Shown: positions 12,040-25,000 of the stretch, in pieces
Position numbering within the stretch: the stretch's first letter is position 1
How the letters are laid out: every line of letters begins with the position of its first letter
Assembly (NCBI GenBank): GCA_947311845.1
Contig: CAMZMU010000111.1
Coordinates: 19,496,321 to 19,560,320 of the forward strand
DNA length: 64,000 nt
Direction: 5' to 3'
Source of the DNA: Poa pratensis
Taxonomy: Eukaryota > Streptophyta > Magnoliopsida > Poales > Poaceae
Made by a program: the position numbers and the translations under genes
The notes under the pieces: model-generated
Database searches by the model: none
The model's input: the letters and a program-made list of their open reading frames with translations, nothing else
Told to the model about the DNA's origin: nothing

Positions 12040-14001
12040 TTAGGTCGAGAGCAATGTTAGGAGCGGGCGGCATGGTGAAGAGGCAGATTGGTTAGGAGCG
12101 GGCGGCATGGGGTGGAACGCGGCTGGATGAGGCATATGAGGAATAAATCCTGTAGGAGCAGCACTTGCTGCTTTAAGTTGTTGTTCCAGCCTATCCTTTT
12201 CTGCCTTCAGGCTCACCTTCTCATCTCGAAGCTCATTCTTCTCCACCTGGAGAATATATCAGAACCTTTGGTAAAACCGAACCCACAAATTTAGTCAAAT
12301 CTAGAATTTCTCAGATGCATGGATGGTAAAGTCAGCGAATTAGTGAAAGATGGCGTTATATAATTTGTGGCCACGAATGCCAGAGAACTAATTTGCCTGC
12401 TTAACTCATGTTATGGGAACAATATACCTTAAGGTCCTTGATTGTCTCTCGTAGATTCTCGTTTGATTCTTTAAGCTTTTCTGCCTCGCCTCTGAGTTGC
12501 GTCAGCATACGAACTGCATCACTCAAGATACTTGCTTTATCCAACTTAGCTTGCTTGCTCGCTGAACATACTTCGGCAGACCCGTGCTTGCCAGAATTCA
12601 TAACAGAACATAATTCAAGAAACCTGCGATTGAAAAATTTGTTAGTTAATACAGACAGGGAAGGTAAGAAATACGTTTGCAAAGCAAATGAACCTTTTCT
12701 ACATGGAAGGGATGGTTTAGGGGCATATATTGCCAGATGCCCATACCTATCATTCAGTTTATCCCTCCGCATTTTCTCACGGCAAGCTTTGGACTTTGGA
12801 CCAGATGAAGACGGTTCATCTCTACCTCTGCACAAAATGAAATTTCTTAGCACTGCAAATCCAGTATCATCATAAATGATGAAATAACAGATGCAAGAAA
12901 ATGAATAGTATATTATAAACTGGAGAATGTCTGTTCTGTTAATGACACCATTGGCATGCATAATGGATGCACATCGCTTAAACAGAATTGAATGAAATTC
13001 ACTGCATTATGCCAACAGCTCACTATAACAACAAGCAATGATTAGCAATCTACAGTTACAAGCAGCAAGGATATGAGATGCCAAGATACAGTTTACAAAT
13101 CAATTTTCCATAGCGAAACAAAATGTAAGTAAAGATACTACTTTCGAAAAGAAAATCAGAAGAGAGTAAGATTGACACCTTTTCCCCAAATTAGATCGCT
13201 GAAGACCACAGGTATCTCCACCGACATCCTCAATGTCAAGTCTGTCAAATAAACAGCAGTCAAGTACAAACACAAAAATAGGGCTCAAGTATGCAACAGA
13301 AGATTCCGCTGCTCATATTTCAAATACTGTGTGCTACAATACCGATATCCAGATTCATATTTATGCACATCACACCCATCTATATACTGGGCAAGGAGCA
13401 ATGGAGCATCGTATGCCAGCTAGCATTCAGTACACAATTGTCCATTACTAAAAGAAGGGCACACCACAATCACTTGATCGCTAAAGTTCACGGGTATTAT
13501 AGCCACAATCACCTACAAAAAAATCCATTGCAGAGCTCTATGCCTTGTAGAGCCACATCAACTGCAATCTCCCCATTAGGCAGAAGAGCGAACCACGCCA
13601 AGCTAGCATCAATCAAGGCTACAGATTAAATTGCAGAGATCAGCACGAGCCCCCACTTTATTTTCAGATTAAATTTCCAGATTGCTGAGACTCAATACCA
13701 TGCAGAGCATACGTGTAGGGGTCGAACAACAAGAACTGCTACGCGTTCAACGCCGCCGGCAGATAATAAAGAAATCTACAGCGACAGCGACCTCGAGATT
13801 ACAAAATTTCCGTACGAAAAAATCACAAAAACTAATGCAATCCACTCTAATAAGTAGCAGCAGAAGAAGGGGAAAAATCAGTTCTTTGTTGCAGTGTCCG
13901 TACCCTCCATCGCAGAAGGCGGCGAGGTCTTCCCCGTCGTCGCCGGCGCCTCCGATGAGGAAATCTTCGACCGGATCTCCGACGCCGCCGTCGTCCATCA
14001 T
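12040..14001 (-). CDS. bHLH transcription factor, subgroup IVc (ILR3-like)
   Basis: Nuclear bHLH protein of the ILR3/bHLH34/104/115 group, which in plants controls iron-deficiency and stress genes as dimers. Five exons (13904-14001, 13179-13241, 12747-12827, 12428-12623, 12040-12246) have GT-AG borders with fitting phases and total 645 bp (214 aa). The start is the Met-Met-Asp-Asp pair at 14001. Residues about 64-81 give the basic region (SKACREKMRRDKLNDRF). Next come the HLH (KLDKASILSDAVRMLTQL) and a leucine-zipper-like coil ending in LEQQLKAASAAPTGFIPHMP. The linker between basic helix and loop carries extra residues (NSGKHGSAEVCSASKQ). After PMPPAPN a local duplication of the motif TTAGGAGCGGGCGGCATGG puts the tail out of register (SSPCRPLLTLLST). 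The Trp-rich MPMW..PP..A end usual in this group is therefore absent. Function may be altered. Confidence 0.85.
12058..12111. repeat. Short direct repeat at the bHLH C-terminus
   Basis: The segment TTAGGAGCGGGCGGCATGG occurs twice, about 35 bp apart, inside the last bHLH exon. The second copy is read in another frame from the first, which explains the odd final residues of the predicted protein. Confidence 0.75.
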
Positions 14002-14345
14002 CACGGCGGCCGGGGCTCCGGCCCGCCTGCCCGAGGAATCCGCGGCCGGGGCTAGGGTTCGCGGGGAGGAGAGGCTGTGGAGGGGAAGGGAAGGAGTGCG
14101 GGTTTTGCAGATAGCACCCTGGATGCGCTCTTGTTGCCACATAGAAGGGCGTTTCTGATTTTTTGCGGTGACAATCTCTGTAATATTTACGAAAACGAAG
14201 AGGTATGATGGCATTAGCAGTATTATGTGATTTGGTGGGAGGGCAAAACGGTCCAAAACGGACAATGTTGAGTTGTCAAACATTGGGACGATCTGGGCCG
14301 TTTGATCGGATATTGAAGGGCTCAGATTTAAAGTATCCCAACAAC

Positions 14346-14382
14346 ACAAGTTTGCTCTTTTAATAGTAGTATAGATATAGAT
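14346..14382 (-). mobile_element. Helitron-like 5' terminus, unpaired
   Basis: On the minus strand this reads A then TCTATATCTATACTACTATT and AAAAG. This is the form of grass Helitron 5' ends (TC..TACTA..TTAAAAG) and close to the better supported end at 57529-57535. It points towards the bHLH gene, whose start lies about 380 bp inside. No matching CTRR end with a hairpin was found at lower coordinates, so it may be a fragment. Confidence 0.4.
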
Positions 14383-15597
14383 GAAGAAGGTAGAATAGTT
14401 ACAGGATAGCCAGGATTTGGGCATGGGGCTATGGGGGCGAGGTAGAGACGTAGCCAAAAAAAAAAGGGCACGCTATTGTAGTTTCCTAATAACCTTCAAA
14501 AGTACCCTTGCCAAGTCATGAAGTCAATAGCAAACACATCACAAATTTAGATCATAATGAGTCGAACTATGTCTCGTGCATTCATATTTTACTAGATGGT
14601 TTTTAGATAGGCAAGAGTTCATGCGTGGCGAGACGAAACGGGCCGGGCGGGGCATGATGCCGTGCCGACGCTTGTGTTGCGTTGCGTGTCAGCGTGTGTG
14701 CCTAGCTCGATGAAGTAGGAAGTACCCATCGGGCCATGCTCGATCGCGCGTCACATGGAAGGCATGTACATGTATAAAGGGGCGGTTATCATTCTGATCC
14801 TATAACTCGGGGCGCATGCACTTACCGGCTTGCAGGCACAAGACACATTGACATAGGTTCATCATAGATGGTGACGGTGTTGACAAGGTGTCTATCTAGC
14901 ACACACAACACACACACATCACATGCAGGGGTGAAGCTCCCATTAGGTTAAGGGAGGACGGTCACCCTACCTTGATTTTTGCGAAAACAATAAGATGCAC
15001 ACATTTTTTTTCTTAACAATCTGAGTGGTTATACGTTACAAACAGACTCCGTATGAGAAAGTTATTCGTATTTTAGTGAACCCTACGCAAAATCGATTCC
15101 GAACCGAAAACAAAGACTAGATCTAGTCTAGCCGGAAACCAACTCTCTCTTTGCCATAAGTAATTATCAATCTAATAAAATTCAACTCTTAACAATGTCC
15201 AAGTTACGGTATTTAAGCAGAAATTGGAGCTATTTTGGCTGGCCGAAACCAACTCTAGATATGCAATAGATTATATGTTATGGTACTTTGGCATTGTATA
15301 TTTTATTGGCTAAAAATCTAATTGCAATAGCATGGTTAATATCTTTGTTTAATGATGTCTAGACATGTTTGCTGAATTGGGGAAATTATGGTTTATAGCC
15401 CCTCTTGCAAGATGTCAATTTACGCAATGACATCACAATTCTAAGTACGGATGAAATGGTAACAATATATGAGAAATCAAGAAAAGGGGAAGATAACATA
15501 TCATTGTTGATTATTTTTAACAGTGTGGACACCTTCTGTATTGGTATAGACTCTATTAACACAGATTTGACTATTTTTTAAATGAGACATGTTCAGA
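14383..15597. other. Intergenic, no gene recognised
   Basis: Spacer between the bHLH promoter side and the CACTA end. It contains an A-run near 14456-14466 and a CA-rich stretch near 14899-14920. I support no coding region. Confidence 0.45.
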
Positions 15598-15639
15598 CAC
15601 TACACCATGGACCAAACCTAGCTAAGGGCAGCCGTGCTG

Positions 15640-15870
15640 CCGGGAAAAGTCACCTAAGAGGGCAATATCTGCCGGCAAAGACTTTTCCCCGGCAGTTCAG
15701 CCTGCCCGCTATAACCCTGCCGGCAAAGATTTTTGCCGGCAGTTACATCTTTGCCGGCAGATAGCCTGCCGTGCTAGCTCTGGTATTGCCGGCAGTTCTG
15801 TTTTTTGGCCGGCACGTAGATAAACTGCCGGGATGACTTCTGCCGGCAGGCTGGACTATTCCCGGCAGGC
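15640..15870. repeat. TGCCGGCA subterminal repeats of the CACTA element
   Basis: About ten copies of GCCGGCA or its near variants (CCCGGCAG, GCCGGGA) occur in 230 bp in both directions, clustered just inside the CACTA terminus. This is where the transposase of this superfamily binds. Confidence 0.75.
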
Positions 15871-16102
15871 TGATTGCCCTGATACTTCTCTCAGTAATTT
15901 TAGCAATCTATCCTAATTCTTGCTTCGAGCCACACCTGGTTTTCTCTGACTATATTCACAGTACAACCAAAGTTTCACAACACATGCGAGATATTATACT
16001 TGAGCGGAAACATTCAAATATTCCATATAAAATCTGGTCACATAGTTGAAACTTCATGCATTTCTGGAACATAACACTTGATCTCAAAATGAACAATAGG
16101 AG

Positions 16103-16126
16103 CATATATATATATATATATATATG
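16103..16126. repeat. (AT)n microsatellite
   Basis: An uninterrupted run of about eleven AT dinucleotides inside the CACTA interior. Confidence 0.9.
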
Positions 16127-17223
16127 CTTCCAAAAGAAGTGAACAAGAATATCATCCATCAAGCGGTAACTGAAACAGAAATGAGAACTTGTACACTTCT
16201 GAACGGCACCAACCAAAAATACTAGTTCAAGATCACACGAACTCAGAAATTGCAAAAGTGACCTCTGCAACAACTTCTTGTGTTGTCAACCTGAAAAAAA
16301 TGAAAGATGTAGTAAGCAAATTATGGTGCCAACGCACGATATTTTACTTAATTCAAAGAGTAAAAACAAATAGAAAGCCCATCCACATTTGAATATGATT
16401 TCAGTTTTCTACTTATGATAAATAATCAGAACGACATGCACAGGATTTGAGTGAATTTTGCTTGCACAGGTGAACATGGGACTTTGCTGTGAGGCATAAC
16501 AGAACCATTACATGAATATATTCTAGCAGAACGACATGCATATTGCAGTCTCAAAGTCAATGTTGCTTTAATTAGGTACAGGCAAATTAATCTGAGTACT
16601 GCTAGTGGCTATTCTCTACTATCAGTGTCCAGCGCATGTACGTGAGACACCAAGAATCCTGACATGTATTAGTACAAGCTTGTTTTGCAGCAACGAAAAA
16701 AAATAGAAGTCATAAGCAATGTGTGCATGTGTTCTAGACAGTTCATGCATTCATGATCTTGGCCAGCAACGAAGAAAATAATCAAGTCAGTAATCATTCT
16801 ACTATAGGTATGTTGACCTGTCATGCATGATATTGGCCAGCATAAACATGCAGGTTATAGTATGCTGCCGATTTGTTTAAGGCAATAGAATACCAACTGG
16901 TCGGAAACAGACCATCTACATACTAGATCACTTCTTTTCCGACTTTGAATCACTAAATCTGCACATGCATACTATAAGCATCAGGAAACAGGCCATTAAC
17001 ATCTAAAAATGCTTACGTGCTCTACTTATATATATATAAGTACAAGTCTCAATAGTATATTATGATCATCAGGAATGCATCAGCTAGCTAGCATGCATCA
17101 GGACGTGTCACTGTGATATATGACTGAACAACAGCATCACTAGTTCCAAACTTTTCAAAACTGAAACAATAAGCGAGGAAAAATGCAGCATTTATTTTAT
17201 TACCTATTGGGGAGTTCATTCTT

Positions 17224-20200
17224 CTTGTGGTGGCGAGGCTTGCTTTGTCTTGGACGTGTCCAACTCCAGCTGCATATGAAGTAAAGATTTGTCAGAAACT
17301 TCAAACAATATTGATTATTGGTATTGCAACTAAAGAAAAACAATCCTACATGTTTATAAAGCCAAGCAATAGTTCTTCCTTGAGCTTGTCCCATGGTCAT
17401 CACATTCCCAATGGGACGAGGCAATATGGCATCTCTCTTGATGATGTAGTTGACGACAACTTCACAACTTTCAGTGCCAAGCTCATGACCCCTTCGATCT
17501 TCTTCCTATCAGTTGATAGAATGGTAGCTTTTGCCACAGGTGTACTATGATCGCTGAAAATGAATTGTGAAACTCGAGTAAGAAATAAGCTGTAGCAATT
17601 ATTGTGAAACTCGAGTAAGAACTGAAGTAGAAAAGGCCTAAGTCACCTGATGATTCTTTTGTGTAGCCGTTGCTTTCTTCTTCTTATGTATTTCATTTTC
17701 CCTCGTCTCTTGCAAGCCTTGATCCTTCTTCTTTTGCATCAGGTCTTCTTCTTTCTTCTTCTGCAGTAGCTCGTCCTCCTTCCTCTTGTGCAGTATCACA
17801 TCCTCCTTCCTTTGTTGTAGTTCTGCTTCCTTCCTCATCTTCTGCTTGGCTGCTTCTTTTTTCTTCCTAATCAGTAATGATGCTTCTGCTTTCTTATTTT
17901 CAAATAGCTTTTGTGCTTCCATCAGCTCTTGCATCAGGACATCTTCCTCTTCAATGTTATGGACATCATGAAGAGAATTGTCAGCAGTAGAATACCCTGC
18001 TACACTAGCTTCAGGTTGAACTTCACTAGTATGGATGACAATATTGTTTACAGCACCAGGTTGGGATACCATCCTTCTCAGGTTGGCCATTTCTTCCATC
18101 AAGGCATCAATCTGAGCTTTGGTATCAACTCTGATTTCATCTATATCATTCCTTAGAATTTCAGTAGCTTGCCTAGCTTTGGCAGCTTCTAGCTCGGCCA
18201 TTTGGAGCTTGGTAGATTTAAGATTTTTAGCTCCTGGCATACCAAGACTACTGGCAGTCGTTCCTAATCCTACGCCCCTGACATAGCCATTTCTCTCTTT
18301 CCCTAGTACATGTGACAAGATGTCACCTTGCTGAATGGATTTTTCTAACAGCTCAGGATGTTCTTCTATTGCATCATCTATGTCCTTCTACAATAGGCAT
18401 TAATAGAATTCCTAGGTCAGCAATGTTGGCTCACAAGAACAACAGAATATATAAATAGAAAATATAAGTAATTTGCATAAACTGCAAGAAAGAATAAAAT
18501 TACATACCAATACTTTTGCCGTTTCTTCATTCACAGTTCCGTCTTTGCGCATGTGTGTTCTAACAAAGACTTCATCTCTACGAGGAGCATATCCTTTCTC
18601 CTTGTGCTACAACAAGTACAGAAATAATACTAATCAAGACCACATTCAGAAATTGTGCTTAAGTTTACAAATAAAGGGAGCATAAATATACAATATCAGT
18701 CGCAACACGTGCATGACTCTTGCTTCCTGATGTATGTAAGACCTTTTGTGACTCTCGGTTCTTTTTCCCTTGTGCACTTTGTTTCTATGACAACAGTAAC
18801 AATATAGAAACTATCAAAAGCTGAAGTGAACTCCATAACGTGTAATGTAGGTTAATAATAGCATTACCTTGGCTTCTTCACTTCTCCAAAATTCGATAAG
18901 CCATTTCCAATCATCAACACTTACTCTATCATCCTGCAACCTAAGAGAATAGAGTTCCTCATCAGTTTTTTCAGGCTTAAAAAACTTCTGCTTCAAATCT
19001 GCCTTGAAATCTCGCCATTTCTTATGAGCACTTCCCATGACATAGTCTTTGAGCTTGCCGTCTACAACATAATACTTCTGCAATGCATGTATTGGAACTA
19101 TTAAACTACTACATAACATGGAATCAAGATACAATGAACTAGTATCCAACAACTAGAACATACCTTTAAGGTTGTCAATAACTCCTTCTTCTTTCCAACA
19201 TCAACTAGTCTCCAGTCCTCATGTCCAAGAGGGATATGAGTTTTGACAAGGGTTGCAATGAAGTTGCTGAATTCTGAAGCATTATCCCCATTTGGTTGTC
19301 CTTTTTCATTGAATGACACTGGAACTGGTGGTTTGTTGGCTCTGTCATACACAATGTGCATTCTAGTGCGCTTTCGACCTTTTTTTCTCCTTTTGTTGAT
19401 CATCCAAACCAATATCTTGCATATGGAAACAAAATAACAAGTAGTTACAGCAATTAAACTACTAATAACTAGCAAAGGACATGACAAGTTTCAGCAAAGC
19501 AAACATGATGGTGACATAGATACCTTCATCTTCTTCTAGTTGGTCATCTTCATTATCAGAACCAGCTATAACTGATTGGGATCTAAGCACTCGTGTTGTT
19601 TCTGGAATAGCAACTTCTAAAGATCTCTACAGAGGATAAGACAAGTTTCAGCATAGAGGAGCAAAATGCAAAAATCAAACGTCGAGAAGTTTTCTAATCA
19701 CCTTCTTCCTTTGTTTTTGTGCAGGAGCAGTCTTAGTGACTGTATCAAAATCCCTAGCAAGCGCAGAAAGCCTCAAACTGTTTATTCTCTCAGCGTTTCG
19801 TGCCACTCGCGCATCTCGTGCATCAGACAATGCTTGCGCCTCCTTGCTTACCCCTTCTTCCCTTAAGCCCTTTTTTTCCTGGAAAGACAATGCAATAACA
19901 TTAGAAAAAATATATGCAATTTGAAGCAGGCCAGTAAATAATGAAAGTAAACATCACACTTTGCCATCTCTTTTGCAGAAACAAGCACTCCATCTATATC
20001 TGTCCTAGTAGGCGGTATGTCTCTAAGGTCAATGGTGAGAGTTGCAGTAGGATCCAGATTAAGCACTGTACGTCCATCTGCTTGCTCAGAATTCCCGTCT
20101 CCGGTGCCAAACATATCATACAGGTCTCGCTGGTTTGGTGGTTGTCTAACAGCCAGCCAATCTGGAGCAAGAGGATCTTCAACATAGTAAATTTGAGTTG

Positions 20201-20352
20201 CTTGAGATGCTAGAATGAATGGTTCATCACTCAACTTATGCCCTTTGTGGATTAGATGCTTGCGGTGGACATCTGTGATACCAAATCTATCAACTTTTAT
20301 CCATTTTACGCCATCAGTGTATTTTTTGGTGTGCCTAGGCTCGTCCCTCCAG
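17224..20352 (-). pseudogene. CACTA transposon protein (DUF4216 + Transposase_24)
   Basis: A multi-exon minus-strand gene read in blocks. DUF4216 end at about 20352-19975: EPFILASQATQIYYVEDPLA. Acidic linker at about 19510-19660: SDNEDDQLEEDE. Transposase_24 core at about 19440-18850: RTRMHIVYDRANKPPVPVSF, then KKWRDFKADLKQKFF and WKWLIEFWRSEEAK. Coiled coil at 18318-17638 ending in a Lys/Glu/Gln-rich tail. Final block at about 17485-17340: DAILPRPIGNVMTMGQAQGR. The first exon is truncated at its upstream side. A one-base shift near 17480-17490 separates LSTDRKKIEG from HELGTESCEVVVN. Most inner exons remain open, so decay is recent. This is a mobile-element gene rather than a host gene; whether any product is made is unknown. 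Confidence 0.7.
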
Positions 20353-20360
20353 CTTCATGC

Positions 20361-20786
20361 CGCAAGCGATATGGATAAGTTAAATGATATGGATATATGC
20401 TTGTAAGTGATATGCACCTTCATGAAGCGCGGGACACGGAACATGTGTGACGTAACGGAAGATATATATGATACGGAGGAATAACGAAAACAAAAGGGTG
20501 TGGATGGACAGTTGTGCGTTGCTAGCAGCTCATTGGCCAAGTGGACTTCAGGCAGAGCCATGTAGAAGCATGAATGAATGCAGGAAAAAAGGTTTCGGTT
20601 TGACAGGACTCGAATTTGCTTCTGACGCATAACCGTTTCCCGTTGGAAAGGCCAGCCGTCCCGGACACACCCGAGAGGGATAGCCGTCCACGTCCAAGCA
20701 TTCTAAAACCCAAAACCAATAACTTTTCCCAACCTTTAATTTGGAAGCATTGTTGTAAAGGGTGCGTGCATAGACGCGGCGATTTG
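20361..20786. other. Intergenic, no recognised feature
   Basis: Spacer between the truncated CACTA element and the foldback MITE. No gene or clear repeat seen. Confidence 0.45.
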
Positions 20787-21133
20787 TGCACCCACTACCC
20801 AAAAAACATTTTTCCAAATGTCAAAAAATTCAAAATAAAAAATTTGCATGTAGTCCAACACATTTCAAGTCAGCACAAAAAGTTACGCGAAGAAAAAACT
20901 TTTTTTGCAACCTGTGCAAAAAAGACAAATTTGGACATACCGAAATGTACATATACGTGTCGGAATTTTGTCTTTTTTGTATAGGTTGCTAAAAAAGTTT
21001 TTTCACCATGCCAATTTTTGTGCTAACACATCACGCTGTAACGTACATCTGGATTTTTTTCTGAAATTTTTTGACATTCTGAAAAAAAAAACAAAAATAA
21101 ATTAGCTAATGGGTGCATCTAGACCCACCACCC
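20787..21133 (+). mobile_element. Foldback MITE, copy 1
   Basis: The core folds back on itself: AAAAAACTTTTTTTGCAACC near 20893 pairs with GGTTGCTAAAAAAGTTTTTT near 20983, and GACAAATT pairs with AATTTTGTC. The outer parts end in CACCCACTACCC on the left and ACCCACCACCC on the right. The same element occurs in the opposite orientation at 39255-39583. Peptides that can be read through it are artefacts of the repeat. Confidence 0.75.
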
Positions 21134-22006
21134 GGTTTGAATATCCGTGCATGAATGGCCTACATTAACTTGCCGCTGTCCAATTCAATATCTCAAGGGT
21201 ACGTGCAGCTCTGTCGACTTCTTTCAATCCAATATCTAAACACTGAAGCCCCAGTGCTTGCATTACATACAGAATTCCATGGCAAGATCCACATCAGGCA
21301 GAACAAGAACCAGCCGACCAATGTGGCGTGTTTAAGACTAGCAAAAAGCTCGAGATGGGAGCTTCCTGACCTACGTGGTGCAGTTCTACAGATGTTGCAT
21401 CAACGGAAGATACAGAGCACCGAGGTAAGTAATCCATATCACCAACAATGAGTACACTTTGCTCAGTGATACTGAATTCCATGCTCCGCTTCAGTGTTTC
21501 AATCGTCAGACAGGGTGCAGAGCTCTCTCCTAACTACTCCTGCTACCTCCAGTTTCAACAGCAAGATACTGTTTCAGTCTTTTGCTTCAAGATTCGCCGT
21601 CTAATTTGAATTTGTTGGCTGACTTGACCTGCAAAGTTCGATAGATACAAGAGAAGTATTAGTAGAAGTTCCATTAAATCCCTACACAAGCTTTTTGCCT
21701 ATCAAAATGTACAAAATTTTGCAAGCATCAAACTACATGCAGGAGCATTGGCCCTAGAACTACAACATGGCACATCTTTTCAGAACAAAATATCAATCCC
21801 GTTTTTTTTCCTTTAAAAGTTTTCAAAAGACCTTTATGAAGGAAATTGCTGGCATGGCAGACACCGTGGTGGTGAACTGGTGATGTAGCCTGGCCTATGC
21901 TTTTTCCAAATATGTATTGTGTTAAACAGAAATCTAGATACAAATGACCAGCAAAGTAACTCACCCAAAAGTTTCTACTTCATCGTAGACACCAACCATG
22001 TCAGAA
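21134..22006. other. Intergenic / remorin 3' side
   Basis: Spacer that includes the presumed 3' untranslated region of the remorin gene, which ends at 22007. No other gene was recognised. Confidence 0.45.
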
Positions 22007-25000
22007 CTAGCAAGCATGATAGGTGAAACAGCAGCTGAAAGACTTGCCAGTCTTGCTCAAGTAAGATGCCTTCTTGGTCGCCCTCACACTACATTGATCT
22101 TCACTGACACCACATTGATCTTCACTGACAGAAACAGTAGTACGCATGTCTTGTGCTTTCTTCTGAGCGGAACGTAGTTTTCCCACAATTCTATCCATTG
22201 ATGATGACCTTTTCTTTTCAAGCTTCATCTATAATAGAGGGCAGAACGTGTAAGTGTGTAGCAAAGGCAAAGAAACCTTGGCGATAATACAAACATGGCT
22301 GATGGCGTAGAACCAGAAAACAATACCTCCAACTTCCGAATTGCTGCTTCTGCTTTTGCTTTCTGCAGATTTTCCCAAGCAGTGATCTTTGCTTCCTCCC
22401 TCTTGCACCTTAACACCCCAAAAAGACTAGGTATCAGCAACAGGATATGCCACAATTTGTATCCTAACTACATGCGTTCCAAATTATAAGATGTTTTGGA
22501 TATTTCTATGTTGAGTAAATATGGACTGAAATGAGTGAATCTACACACTAAAGCGCGTCTAGATACATGCAAATCAGAAAAAAGCTAAAACATCTTATAA
22601 CTTGGAACGGAGGAAGTATGCTTATGCCTAACAGAACCTGAGTACGCCAGAAACTATTATCTATTGTGCAATAGGGAAACAGAGCCATGTAATGGATGCA
22701 ACCATTTGAAAATGGTTGCACAGGATTTACTCAGCAAGTATGGATAGTGTGCCAGTAATAGGCTATGTATGCATGAGATGTACTCCCTCCATTCCAAATT
22801 AGATGAATTTCATTTGGCCACATGTGGATGTACCTACTACCTAGACATGTTATCTAATTTGGAACGGAGGGAGTATTAGGTAGCCGCCTATTTGGTTTTG
22901 ATTCAAACTCTTTATAAGGATTGATAGTAATTTTAGTAAAAGGCTGTGTGCATCACTTTGAGCAGAGGTTGGGGGTCATACCTTTTCAGAAAAGATGGGG
23001 GAAACAAGACTGACTTTGAAGTCCAAAATTGGAATATTGTAAGTGCATTTCTAGTCCATCAAACAATTGGGCCAATTGGTGCCGGTATCTTGTTATTATT
23101 TGCCAGCTTGCTAATTATAAAATATTAGTGCTTTCATAATCTATGTCCTTCTGTTCCAAAGATGGTAAACCCTCTTGACATATACTACCTCTGTTCCTTA
23201 ATATAAGATGTTTTGGAAGTTCAATTTGAACTGCCAAATGTATTATATTAAGGACCAGAGGTAGACCGTAGTAGTATAACCAGAAGGGAACCTATAACAA
23301 GTAGTCCTATCACATCATAAAACACCTTTGATCATTCAATTGCATTTATGTCTTGATATCTGTCAGTGTTTGCTGAAGAAAGAAAATGAGTAAATCGCAT
23401 TCAGTCCCAGAACTGGAGTGTGGTATTTTCAGTCCCAGTATTTTCAGTTGACTACAGCTGAACTTGGAATTTCATTGTGCAAGTTTATCCACCCCATAGT
23501 TAACTTACTAGGACATATGGGCATGTCACAAGTAGCATATCAACAAACCCCACAAAAGACAGATCTATAGTCAGTTTACAAACACTAACATGCATTCATT
23601 ACACTTCCTACCCAGATGCAGTCTGTACGCTCTATACAGCCGAATTAGCTTCAGGTTGGGAGCGCTGAATGACATTTTCTTGATACATCCAACCAACATT
23701 TCCAGGAGCAAATCATTTATGAAAATCTTGCTGGGGACTCGTACAGCAGGATGGGCTCTACAAACTTAACGGTTATAATATGCAATGAAAGCATCATGCA
23801 AAATCAGTTTACTCGTATAAATAAATGGAAAACATGAAATAAGAACTTACTTTGATATGCAACTTTCTTTTTCATCAAAAGATGGAGCCCGCGCCTCTGT
23901 AGTCTTCTTCCTCCATTCAACAATGTTTGTTGATCGCTTATCAGAACCCCGTGTTACATGTCGCTTGGACCACCGGGTAACAGTTACTTGATCATCTACC
24001 TGCACATCCCTAACTTCAACTTTAGATGTATGACCATTTGGTTCTCTAATAGCATGTCCTGACGGCAAGCTGGAGCAGGAATGCCTCGCTTTTGGGGAGG
24101 ACGATATTATACTGTCATCAGGACTCATTTGTGTGGCAACATCTTTCTTTACGATTGGACTGGAGATCTCAGAAGTTGCTCCTTGTGGGCCTTGTAAGCT
24201 ATCATCTGTGTACAGGTACGAAGATAGTAAGATTGATTTTCGCAGTGCTGAAGGATTGGGCAGTATATGTCAAAATATACCCGGAGCTAGTTTATTTGAG
24301 CATGCAAGATTCAAGTACATAAAACTGGCACCAGATAAGTCTACTGTAGGTTTCTAAATTACCTGAAGCTATTTTATTCGAATCTTACAAACTGAAAATA
24401 ACAGACTTATTGCACCCTACCATTCGTATATATGATCGTGAGAAAGCCTTCTTTTGAAATGTCAAACCTAATGCAAAGTAGAACGGCTCTAGGATGTGAG
24501 ATACACAAAGATTGTAGGATAGAGATGTAGAATCTGCTAGTTGTCTAATTTCAATGTATTGGCATGTACAAGTTCTATCCTATAATCCTATCCATACATT
24601 ATATAAGTATCTTCTCTTATTGCATCTAATTGAACAGGCTAAATGTGAAGCAGCAGAAATGTTTTTCCTATCATAGGTTCTTATGACATTGATGAGAAGG
24701 AAGTAACCCAAACCTTGTGCAGCTTCCTCTGTGATATGAGCAAACGCAGATGCCTCCATAAGAGTTTCTGTCCATGCATGTGTACTTGCTGATCTCCATA
24801 TATACGGCTCCTTCTCAGCCGAATACGATCTACTGCTGCCATCATCCCCACATCTGCCTCTACCACTGCTGAAGTCGCCATTGCGCACATGGTCCGGCAT
24901 GAGAACCCCAGCAGAGAAAGGCGAATGAGCCGCAAAGCTAGCCGCGGCCAGAACACCATCGAAGCAAGGAATCATCGGCGAAACAGACGCATAAGCTCCC

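Larger units (their letters stand above)
15598..20360 (-). mobile_element. CACTA (En/Spm-type) transposon, one end only
   Basis: The terminus CACTACACCATGG starts at 15598. It is followed at 15640-15870 by a dense set of subterminal units built on TGCCGGCA in both orientations, typical of the transposase-binding ends of CACTA elements. The interior holds a minus-strand gene with DUF4216 and Transposase_24 blocks. The gene stops abruptly in its DUF4216 part near 20355 and no second CACTA terminus or upstream transposase (TNPD) is present. The element is therefore 5'-truncated and not autonomous. Confidence 0.75.

Noticed and set aside
13682..14158. Plus-strand frame over the bHLH first exon
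   Set aside because: It is antisense to the exon supported by splice phases and by the bHLH domain; GC-rich composition keeps it open.
20786..21105. Repeated peptide shared by 20786-20992 and 39203-39574
   Set aside because: Both come from the foldback MITE, not from a gene family.
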